The notes under the pieces are model-generated. The model had not been told where the DNA came from. It worked only from the letters and a program-made list of their open reading frames with translations, and made no database searches. This document shows positions 1 to 5,081 of a DNA stretch of 6,005 bases, piece after piece. The position numbers and the translations under genes are program-made. Position 1 is the first letter of the stretch; every line of letters starts with the position of its first letter. Origin of the DNA: Spirochaetales bacterium (GTDB taxonomy: Bacteria > Spirochaetota > Spirochaetia > Sphaerochaetales > Sphaerochaetaceae); the NCBI GenBank assembly GCA_022784805.1, contig JALFYG010000079.1, positions 1 through 6,005 on the forward strand. The letters run 5' to 3'.

Positions 1-1
1 T

Positions 2-82
2 TTGATCATCCCTGAAGGTGGATATAATGACAACGCAATGGAAGTCTTATTCTCCTTCATCGGCGCTATGATGATGAAATGA
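2..82 (+). CDS. 3' end of an unidentified gene (partial, left edge)
   Basis: A frame is open from the first bases of the window to a TGA at 80-82 and would encode the last 26 residues of a protein, starting LIIPEGGYNDNAMEV and ending FIGAMMMK. The codon choice resembles the other genes here. Nothing in this short tail lets me name the family. It is convergent with yidD and would overlap its 3' end by 36 bases (47-82), which is unusual but possible because the yidD C-terminus is poorly conserved. The frame could be open by chance, since 26 codons is short; the upstream sequence would settle it. Confidence 0.4.
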   Translation: MIIPEGGYNDNAMEVLFSFIGAMMMK

Positions 83-370
83 TTTGTCAAAACCTTTGGG
101 CTTTTTTCTAGCCTTCCATTGTGTTTTGATTTCTTTAAATGAAAACTCTTCGGGGACCGGGTCGTAGCCGCCAAAGAAAGATGGTCGGCATCTGAGGATT
201 CTTGCGGTCCCTAATATCATTCCCTTTATTACTCCATGCTTATCTACAGCCTCAATGAAGTACTTCGAGCAGGTCGGGGTATAGCCGCAACACCCTCCTC
301 CTTTGAGGGGACTTATGCAGGCTCTGTAGAAATATACAGGAATGAGAAATATTTTCCTAATGATTTTCAT
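47..370 (-). CDS. yidD: YidD, membrane protein insertion efficiency factor
   Basis: Encodes a 107-residue YidD (DUF37/haemolytic family) protein. YidD is a small inner-membrane-associated factor that assists YidC-dependent insertion of membrane proteins. The family pattern is clear: an amphipathic N-terminus leading to ISPL (residues 19-22), a Cys-rich segment with TPTCSKYFIEAV (31-42), HGVIKG (45-50), RILRCRP (57-63) and GGYDPVPEEF (67-76). Cys27, Cys28, Cys34 and Cys61 are present. I chose the ATG at 370 because MKIIRKIFLIPVYFY matches where family members begin. The frame extends to a TTG at 406, and an AAGGAG lies at 395-390, but that is 19 bases from the ATG and poorly placed for the other start codons. 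The C-terminus carries a charged, His-rich tail (FHHHSADEGE). The gene is separate from rnpA and yidC, its usual neighbours, at least within this window. Confidence 0.9.
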   Translation of the reverse strand: MKIIRKIFLIPVYFYRACISPLKGGGCCGYTPTCSKYFIEAVDKHGVIKGMILGTARILRCRPSFFGGYDPVPEEFSFKEIKTQWKARKKPKGFDKSFHHHSADEGE

Positions 371-422
371 TGCTTTGATTCTATCCAAACTCCTTACTGA
401 CAACAACTATCTAGCTGTGCTA

Positions 423-452
423 TTGCTTTTCACTTAAAAAATTTGCTATAGT
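423..452 (+). promoter_or_regulatory. Candidate promoter P1 of the rpmF operon
   Basis: TTGCTT (423-428) and TATAGT (447-452) are separated by 18 bases. The -10 box matches consensus at 5 of 6 positions and is preceded by TGC, an extended -10 element that can compensate for the weak -35. Transcription would start near 459, giving a leader of about 100 bases before rpmF. Confidence 0.5.
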
Positions 453-484
453 CACTAAAGTTTGTACTCTCCAAAGGGGGTCTG

Positions 485-513
485 TTGACCATGTATCTAT
501 CTTTTGGTAGAAT
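485..513 (+). promoter_or_regulatory. Candidate main promoter P2 of the rpmF operon
   Basis: TTGACC (485-490) and TAGAAT (508-513) each match the sigma70 consensus at 5 of 6 positions, with an ideal 17-base spacer and a TGG directly before the -10 (extended -10). This is the best promoter-like sequence in the window. Transcription would start near 520, leaving a leader of about 38 bases before the rpmF ATG. It lies downstream of P1, so the two would act in tandem. Confidence 0.65.
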
Positions 514-557
514 TTCAAACCGTCAGATTAAATATTTGGATAATAGAGAGGTTTAAA

Positions 558-743
558 ATGGCAACTCCTAAGTATAAAACATCTAAGTCTAGAGCAGCCA
601 GCAGAAAGGCTGAGAACATGAAGCTCAAGGCACCAACACTTGTACCATGCCAGACATGTGGCAACCTTATCCCTACTCACCGTGTCTGCCCAAAATGTGG
701 TTACTATGCAGGAAAACCTGTTATCGTAAAAGACGAGGAGTAA
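558..743 (+). CDS. rpmF: 50S ribosomal protein L32
   Basis: Encodes a 61-residue L32, a small zinc-binding protein of the large ribosomal subunit. The N-terminus MATPKYKTSKSRAASRKAEN is the basic rRNA-binding arm, and the C-terminal half is a Cys4 zinc ribbon with C31-x2-C34 and C44-x2-C47 (CQTC and CPKC). The frame stays open upstream to 504, but the ATG at 558 is the true start: it has GAGG at 548-551 with a 6-base spacer and gives the standard L32 N-terminus. It is the first gene of the rpmF-acpP-rnc operon, and its last codons contain the acpP ribosome binding site. Retention of all four Cys makes it the zinc-dependent (C+) form. Confidence 0.97.
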   Translation: MATPKYKTSKSRAASRKAENMKLKAPTLVPCQTCGNLIPTHRVCPKCGYYAGKPVIVKDEE

Positions 744-747
744 TCTT

Positions 748-990
748 ATGACAGAGAATGAAGTATTTGGAAAGGTAAGAGATCTAGTAGTTGAGAAACT
801 TGGTGTCGACCCTGCTAAGGTTACAATGAACGCTGCATTCCGCAAGGATCTCGGTGCTGACAGCCTTGACACATACGAGCTTGTTTATGCTCTCGAGGAA
901 GAAACAGGTGTTTCTATCTCTGATGATGAAGCTAACAGCTTTGAAACAGTCGGCGATGCTGTCAAGTATCTGATGAAGGAACTTAACTAA
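748..990 (+). CDS. acpP: Acyl carrier protein
   Basis: Encodes an 80-residue acidic four-helix acyl carrier protein that carries acyl chains as thioesters in the cytoplasm for fatty acid, phospholipid and related synthesis. The phosphopantetheine attachment site is Ser39 in GADSLDTYELV, and the following acidic helix (ELVYALEEETG) is the usual docking surface for partner enzymes. The length and N-terminus fit the family exactly. The ATG at 748 has GAGGAG (735-740) with a 7-base spacer; this Shine-Dalgarno lies in the last codons of rpmF, 4 bases separate the genes, and translation is probably coupled. The plsX-fabH-fabD-fabG block found between rpmF and acpP in many bacteria is absent here. 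Confidence 0.97.
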   Translation: MTENEVFGKVRDLVVEKLGVDPAKVTMNAAFRKDLGADSLDTYELVYALEEETGVSISDDEANSFETVGDAVKYLMKELN

Positions 991-991
991 G

Positions 992-1762
992 TTGTTACTT
1001 GCTCAGATTAAGGCTCCCTCTATCTCTGAAGAAAGAGAAAGGGAGCTTGTTTGTTTCCTTAAAGAAAATAATCTGGAGATAAAGAATCTCAGACTCTTGA
1101 ATCTGGCTTTTACTCACACTTCCTATGCAAATGAATGCAAAGGGGAGTCAGACAGCTATGAGCGTCTTGAGTTCCTTGGTGATTCAATTCTTGATATGAT
1201 CACGGCAGAGTATTTGTTTGAAAACTACTATGCTGAGTATCATGAAGGTGACTTTACAAAAATCAAGGCAGTAGTTGTTAGTGAAGACTCTCTTTCTGAA
1301 GTGGCACGACAGAAACATTTTGAGAAGTATATCCTTATAGGAAAGGGTGAGGCATCTCAAGGTGGAGCCATGAAGAAGGCAATACAGGCAGATGTAATGG
1401 AAGCCGTAATTGCCGCTGTTTTTCTTGAATGTGGTCTTGATGCCGCTAGAGACTATGTATTGTCCTTTATTCCTTTCCAGATTGAAAAAGTAATCAGGAA
1501 CCGAGTTTCTTATAAAGATTATAAGACAAAGCTCCAAGAGTATTGGCAGAAAAAGAAGGGTAAAGTCCCTGAATACAATACTGTTGGGCATTCCGGTCCC
1601 GATCATGAGCAAGTGTTCTTTGTAACGGTTACACTTGGAGGAAAGGTGTATGGCCCAGCCAGTGGAAAGAGCAAGAAACACGCTGAGCAGAATGTGGCGA
1701 AATATGCTTTGATCCATTTAGGGCTTGAACCCAACGATGGCAGCTTTGAAGACAGAGATTGA
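992..1762 (+). CDS. rnc: Ribonuclease III
   Basis: Encodes a 256-residue RNase III, the double-strand-specific endonuclease that processes rRNA precursors and structured mRNAs, working as a dimer with Mg2+. The endonuclease domain spans about residues 15-165 and carries the signature ERLEFLGDSILD (57-68) with Glu60 and Asp64, and ADVMEAVIAAVF (133-144) with Asp134 and Glu137; by motif alignment these match the E. coli metal ligands E41, D45, D114 and E117. A double-stranded RNA binding domain follows (about 176-246), starting DYKTKLQEYWQ and ending with GKSKKHAEQNVAKYAL. The start is a TTG one base after the acpP stop, with AAGGA at 976-980 inside the acpP 3' end. No better start lies before the conserved core, so coupling to acpP translation is likely. 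It is the last gene of the operon. Confidence 0.95.
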   Translation: MLLAQIKAPSISEERERELVCFLKENNLEIKNLRLLNLAFTHTSYANECKGESDSYERLEFLGDSILDMITAEYLFENYYAEYHEGDFTKIKAVVVSEDSLSEVARQKHFEKYILIGKGEASQGGAMKKAIQADVMEAVIAAVFLECGLDAARDYVLSFIPFQIEKVIRNRVSYKDYKTKLQEYWQKKKGKVPEYNTVGHSGPDHEQVFFVTVTLGGKVYGPASGKSKKHAEQNVAKYALIHLGLEPNDGSFEDRD

Positions 1763-1764
1763 AT

Positions 1765-1788
1765 GAGGGCGGGAAACCGCTCTTTTTT
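1765..1788 (+). terminator. Intrinsic terminator after rnc
   Basis: An 8-bp stem (1765-1772 with 1777-1784, two G-T wobbles) encloses a GAAA tetraloop, and a run of six T (1783-1788) begins within the 3' arm. It begins 2 bases after the rnc stop codon and should end the rpmF-acpP-rnc transcript. Confidence 0.85.
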
Positions 1789-1839
1789 ATCGAACATTTT
1801 GAATCCTATTTCATTGTTTTAGGCTCTCTCTTCCTCGTT

Positions 1840-1872
1840 TTTACACAAAATTCGGAAAAAACGCGTTATAGA
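1840..1872 (+). promoter_or_regulatory. Weak candidate promoter for the small Asn-rich gene
   Basis: TTTACA (1840-1845) is a 5-of-6 match to the -35 consensus. The nearest -10-like sequence, TATAGA (1867-1872), is 21 bases away, which is longer than ideal. A promoter is expected here because a terminator lies upstream and a gene with a strong ribosome binding site follows, but the exact elements are uncertain. The rest of the 1789-1888 gap shows nothing else. Confidence 0.3.
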
Positions 1873-1888
1873 GGTAAGGAGGAATAAT

Positions 1889-2134
1889 ATGCTGGAAGAC
1901 AATAACAACAATAATAATGATCTCTTGACGCATATTAGAAAGCTGCCGCTTGTCTCGGACCTGAAGTTACGTCGCTTCTTTTCAGACACCACACCTCAGA
2001 CCCGCCACATCATGGAGGTTCTTTTGTCCTATGCCTCTCAGCAGAGTCAAAGCGATTCTTGCTATGTAATATTAACTGAAATAGATACTGATGCCATGTG
2101 GTCTTCAAGATTGCATGGCTTTTTGAACAATTAA
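1889..2134 (+). CDS. Small unrecognised protein with a poly-Asn run
   Basis: Encodes an 81-residue soluble-looking protein that I do not recognise. A near-perfect Shine-Dalgarno, TAAGGAGG (1875-1882), sits 6 bases before the ATG, the strongest in the window, which argues for real translation. The N-terminus reads MLED followed by six Asn encoded by mixed AAT/AAC codons. Then come a basic helix-like segment (THIRKLPLVSDLKLRRFF), a probable helix (RHIMEVLLSYASQQ) and a possible strand (CYVILTEID). No signal peptide, membrane segment or known motif is seen. It stands alone between the rnc terminator and the convergent cca gene, with which it shares the TTAA containing both stop codons. A terminator-like hairpin lies over codons 69-79. 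It is probably a lineage-specific gene; whether the predicted protein is made to its full length is open. Confidence 0.6.
   Translation: MLEDNNNNNNDLLTHIRKLPLVSDLKLRRFFSDTTPQTRHIMEVLLSYASQQSQSDSCYVILTEIDTDAMWSSRLHGFLNN
2093..2124 (+). terminator. Terminator-like hairpin inside the 3' end of the small gene
   Basis: GCCATG (2093-2098) pairs with CATGGC (2114-2119). The intervening bases extend the stem through three G-T wobbles and three Watson-Crick pairs to a 12-bp stem with a TCA triloop, followed by five T (2120-2124). The wobbles pair only in + strand RNA, and the T-run is only on that side, so it is oriented for + strand transcripts. It lies 7 bases before the stop codon at 2132-2134. 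Confidence 0.55.
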
Positions 2135-3480
2135 TTGATACCAGAAGTTTCCTTATCCACCAATTCCGTGGCTTTCTCTAAGAGCAATTCTTTGTCATTA
2201 AGGCTTGGGGTATCGATAACCATCTCCAAAAGTGCTTTCAGTACTTTTCCTGTCAATGGCCCCTTGCCAGTAATATCAGAAAGATCCTTTCCATTTACTT
2301 TTAGGTCTTTGAGAGTGAGGACAGGAGAAGAAGACAGCTCTTTGTTTATTCTTTCTTTAAGAGCATCATCATTAAAAGATTCCGGAAGAGCAAGAGTTGC
2401 ATTTCTATCACACTCTCTCAAGATAAAGAGATTCTCCAAGTTCTCTTTTCCTACTCTTACTATCATTCGCCTGATTGCACCATCACTCCAAGATGGAGAG
2501 TATTGTATCATGTGCTCCCTGATAAGAAGAGCCACATCATCTCTATCTTTATTTGAAGACTTTAGTCTGGACATAATGGAAGCAGCCATTTCAGACCCAA
2601 TTATTTCATGGGAGTAGTATGTGAACTTCTGTCCGTTCCATCTTTCAGTCTTTACCTTCCCAATGTCATGTAAAAGAGACGCAATCTTTACAGTAAGAGG
2701 AGCCTTTAACCTTTCTGCGCTTTCAAGAGCCAGAATATGGTGCTCCAAGAGGTTTTCCTTATGATATCCCTCTCCTTCGATTGCCTTACATTTATAAAGA
2801 TCAGGAAGAATAATTTCCATTAATCCTGTCTCCTCCATTGTTTCCAGGCCAAGACGAGGGAATGGAGAGTCGATCAATCTAAAGAGCTCTTCCCTTATTC
2901 TTTCTTCTGATACTTTGGTAATGGTAGGAGAGAGTTCCTTCATGGCTTTCTTTGTCTCTTCTTCAATGGAGAAACCAAGCTTGCTGGAAAAGCGTGCAGC
3001 CCTCATTATTCTCAGCGCATCTTCCTTGAAGCGTTCTCTTGGATTTCCTATGGCCCTGATGACTCCATTCTTTAGATCATCAAAACCGCCATGCTCATCG
3101 ATGATCTCTCCATTGGACAGGTCACATGCAAAAGCATTGATGGTGAAGTCACGTCTCTTTAAGTCTTCTGAGAGAGAACGGACAAAAGTGACGCTGTCCG
3201 GATGTCTGGAGTCAGAATAATCGCTTTCCGTGCGGAAAGTAGTGATCTCATAACTTCCACCCTTGAAGAGGACAGTCACTGTTCCATGCTTAATTCCTGT
3301 ATCAATTGTATGGCGGAACATCTTTTTTATCTCTTCAGGCCTCGCATCTGTGGTGAAATCAAAATCATGGCCAGGCTTCTTTAAAAGGTAGTCTCTTACG
3401 GCTCCCCCGACCAGATAAAGGGAGAAGCCATTTGATTTGAATATAGATGAAAGAGTCTTTAAGTTCTCCGATACAATCAT
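2131..3480 (-). CDS. cca: CCA-adding enzyme (tRNA nucleotidyltransferase), HD-domain type
   Basis: Encodes a class II nucleotidyltransferase that adds or repairs the 3' CCA of tRNAs from CTP and ATP without a nucleic acid template. Residue numbers count from the ATG at 3486 (451 residues). The catalytic head has GGAVRD (27-32) and the metal-binding DFDF (Asp41, Asp43). RRDFTINAFA (111-120) follows, then ERFKEDALRIMRAARF (151-166), whose EDALR (Glu155, Asp156, Arg159) fits the EDxxR nucleotide-templating motif of CCA-adding enzymes. EERIREEL (195-201) closes the neck. An HD phosphohydrolase-like domain follows, with His249/His250 and LLHDIGK (271-277). I prefer the second ATG at 3480 (449 residues): AAGG (3491-3488) is 7 bases from it but only 1 base from the ATG at 3486. 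Poly(A) polymerase is the main alternative; EDxxR and the HD domain favour CCA addition. It is divergent from the isomerase gene. Confidence 0.9.
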   Translation of the reverse strand: MIVSENLKTLSSIFKSNGFSLYLVGGAVRDYLLKKPGHDFDFTTDARPEEIKKMFRHTIDTGIKHGTVTVLFKGGSYEITTFRTESDYSDSRHPDSVTFVRSLSEDLKRRDFTINAFACDLSNGEIIDEHGGFDDLKNGVIRAIGNPRERFKEDALRIMRAARFSSKLGFSIEEETKKAMKELSPTITKVSEERIREELFRLIDSPFPRLGLETMEETGLMEIILPDLYKCKAIEGEGYHKENLLEHHILALESAERLKAPLTVKIASLLHDIGKVKTERWNGQKFTYYSHEIIGSEMAASIMSRLKSSNKDRDDVALLIREHMIQYSPSWSDGAIRRMIVRVGKENLENLFILRECDRNATLALPESFNDDALKERINKELSSSPVLTLKDLKVNGKDLSDITGKGPLTGKVLKALLEMVIDTPSLNDKELLLEKATELVDKETSGIN

Positions 3481-3523
3481 TTTCATGCCTTGAGTCTAGC
3501 AAAGAAACATAAGTAAAAAAAGA

Positions 3524-3529
3524 GATAAT
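3524..3529 (+). promoter_or_regulatory. Isolated -10-like box upstream of the isomerase ATG
   Basis: GATAAT matches the -10 consensus at 5 of 6 positions, but the bases 16-17 upstream (A-rich, about 3501-3507) do not resemble a -35. If used, transcription would start near 3536 and the ATG at 3561, with its GAGGA at 3548-3552, could serve as the start. It competes with the promoter at 3538-3565. Confidence 0.25.
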
Positions 3530-3537
3530 CAATTTTC

Positions 3538-3565
3538 TTGAAAAGACGAGGAATCAAAGTATGCT
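3538..3565 (+). promoter_or_regulatory. Candidate promoter overlapping the annotated isomerase start
   Basis: TTGAAA (3538-3543, 4 of 6) and TATGCT (3560-3565, 4 of 6) are separated by 16 bases. The -10 box contains the ATG at 3561. Transcription would begin near 3572, which would exclude that ATG from the message and leave the Shine-Dalgarno at 3587-3593 as the first ribosome binding site. Confidence 0.35.
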
Positions 3566-5081
3566 GATTGTGTGTACGGGCACGCAAAAGGAGAGCTATA
3601 TACAGAATATCCCAGAAGTAAAGATTGGTATTGTGGCGGTAAGCAGGGATTGCTTTATTCCGGCCCTGTCTCAGAAAAGAAGAGAGAAAGTGGTCGAGGA
3701 AGTAAGGAAAAGAGGCCAGGAAATAGAAGAGATCTCAATTATTGTTGAAAACGAGAAAGACGCTGTCTCTGCAGTGAATGAAGCAAAAGAGAAGGGGTGT
3801 AATGCCCTTTGTGTATACTTGGGAAACTTCGGGCCTGAGACTCCGGAAACTCTCATTGCAAAATTCTTCGACGGCCCTGTGATGTATGCCGCAGCCGCCG
3901 AAGAGCGTGGTGATAACCTCATTAACGGCAGGGGAGATGCCTATTGCGGTATGCTTAATCTCTCATATAACTTGAACTTAAGAAACCTCAAGGCATACAT
4001 CCCTGAGAACCCTGTGGGGTTGGGGGATGAAGTGGCAGAAATGATTATTTCCTTTATTCCAATTGCAAGGGTGATAATTGGCCTTAAGGGACTGAAGATC
4101 ATCACTTTCGGTCCTCGCCCTCAAGACTTCTTTGCATGCAATGCTCCTATCAAAGGACTATATGACCTGGGAGTTGAAGTGGAAGAGAACAGCGAGTTGG
4201 ATCTTCTTGTCTCCTATGAAGCCCATAAAGACGATGAGAGAATAGAGGGCATAGTGGCTTCAATGGCAGAAGAATTGGGAGTGAAGGGTAACAAGTATCC
4301 TGATCTACTTCCCCGTATGGCACAGTTCGAACTTACACTTTTGGATTGGGCTGAGGCTCATAAAGGCTCCAGAGACTATGTGGCCTTTGCGGATAAGTGT
4401 TGGCCAGCCTTCCCTTCATCTTTTGGCTTTGAGCCTTGCTATGTAAACTCTCGCTTAGCCTCCAGAGGCATTCCTGTGTCTTGCGAAGTGGATATCTATG
4501 GCGCACTCTCAGAATACATTGGCGCTTGTATAACAAATCAGCCTGTGACTTTGTTGGATATCATCAACACAGTTCCAAGAGATATGTATGAAAGCGAGAT
4601 CAAAGATAAGACAAGTTATGGAGAAAGAGATGTGTTCATGGGTTTCCACTGTGGTAACACACCTCTCTCATGTCTCTCCTGTGGAGAAGTAAACTACCAG
4701 ATAATACAGAACCGCCTTTTGGAGAAAGGAGGGAAGCCTGACTTTACCCGTGGCACTCTTGAAGGAGACATTAAGAGCGGAAATGTAACCATCTATCGCC
4801 TGCAGGCCAACACCGACGGCTCACTTTCCGCTTACTGCGCCCAAGGGGAAGTCTTGGATGTGAAGACAAGAAGCTTCGGAGGAATCGGGGTAATTGCCAT
4901 CGATGAAATGGCAAGATTCTATAGAAACGTCCTCATCAGAAAACATTTCCCTCACCATGCTGCTGTCGCGTTCTCCCATATTGGAAAGGCTTTCTATGGT
5001 GTCTTGGATTATCTTGGAATAAAGGATGTCTCTTACAACCACAAAAAAGGTGACTTATATCCTGAGGAGTGTCCTTTCTGA
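3561..5081 (+). CDS. L-fucose/L-arabinose isomerase family protein
   Basis: Encodes up to 506 residues of the L-fucose/L-arabinose isomerase superfamily, cytoplasmic metal-dependent aldose-ketose isomerases. The conserved protein seems to begin at IPEVKIGIVAVSRDCF (17-32). Further marks are VYLGNFGPE (85-93), NGRGDAYCGMLNLSYNL (122-138), CEVDIYGALSEYIG (308-321) with Glu309, LLDIIN (331-336) with Asp333, GFHCGNTP (361-368) and PHHAAVAFSHIGKAF (464-478). Glu309 and Asp333 are 24 apart, as are the E. coli FucI ligands E337 and D361, and His465 or His466 probably supplies the third ligand. The real sugar cannot be told from sequence. The ATG at 3561 has GAGGA 8 bases upstream, but the first 13 residues look non-conserved, and an ATA at 3600 with a better Shine-Dalgarno is a serious rival start (493 residues). 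Its stop overlaps the ATG of a LacI-family regulator. Confidence 0.85.
   Translation: MLIVCTGTQKESYIQNIPEVKIGIVAVSRDCFIPALSQKRREKVVEEVRKRGQEIEEISIIVENEKDAVSAVNEAKEKGCNALCVYLGNFGPETPETLIAKFFDGPVMYAAAAEERGDNLINGRGDAYCGMLNLSYNLNLRNLKAYIPENPVGLGDEVAEMIISFIPIARVIIGLKGLKIITFGPRPQDFFACNAPIKGLYDLGVEVEENSELDLLVSYEAHKDDERIEGIVASMAEELGVKGNKYPDLLPRMAQFELTLLDWAEAHKGSRDYVAFADKCWPAFPSSFGFEPCYVNSRLASRGIPVSCEVDIYGALSEYIGACITNQPVTLLDIINTVPRDMYESEIKDKTSYGERDVFMGFHCGNTPLSCLSCGEVNYQIIQNRLLEKGGKPDFTRGTLEGDIKSGNVTIYRLQANTDGSLSAYCAQGEVLDVKTRSFGGIGVIAIDEMARFYRNVLIRKHFPHHAAVAFSHIGKAFYGVLDYLGIKDVSYNHKKGDLYPEECPF
3568..3589. promoter_or_regulatory. Operator-like imperfect palindrome
   Basis: A 22-base segment is an imperfect inverted repeat with 7 of 11 symmetric positions complementary, centred between 3578 and 3579. 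It has outer TTnTG/CAnAA arms and a CG-containing core in the general style of LacI-family operators. It covers the predicted transcription start of the 3538-3565 promoter, the usual place for a repressor site, and the operon encodes a LacI-family protein. The symmetry is moderate, so it could be chance. Confidence 0.3.
3587..3593 (+). promoter_or_regulatory. Strong Shine-Dalgarno inside the annotated isomerase gene, facing an ATA codon
   Basis: AAAGGAG is followed after a 6-base spacer by the in-frame codon ATA (3600-3602). The peptide from there would read (M)QNIPEVKIGIVAVSRDCF, which is how I expect this family to begin. It is a better ribosome binding site than the GAGGA serving the ATG at 3561 and decides between the two possible starts. 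Confidence 0.45.

Noticed and set aside
371..406. N-terminal extension of yidD to a TTG start (12 extra residues)
   Set aside because: The extra residues do not resemble the family N-terminus and the TTG has no Shine-Dalgarno; the ATG at 370 gives a standard YidD start.
479..490. Short inverted repeat GGTC-TGTT-GACC as a terminator or leader hairpin
   Set aside because: Only a 4-bp stem with no T-run, and it overlaps the -35 of the better-supported promoter P2.
504..557. In-frame upstream extension of rpmF
   Set aside because: It would add 18 residues foreign to L32 and overlap the -10 box of promoter P2; the ATG at 558 has a proper ribosome binding site.
528..872. Minus-strand open frame opposite rpmF and acpP
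   Set aside because: It spans two certain genes and their junction, and its Cys-rich product has no family features; it is a shadow.
1184..1717. 177-codon minus-strand open frame opposite rnc
   Set aside because: The product is composition-biased with no recognisable domain and no ribosome binding site, and rnc on the other strand is certain.
2135..3384. Three plus-strand open frames opposite cca
   Set aside because: Ser- and Leu-rich translations typical of antisense frames; cca shows intact catalytic motifs throughout this stretch.
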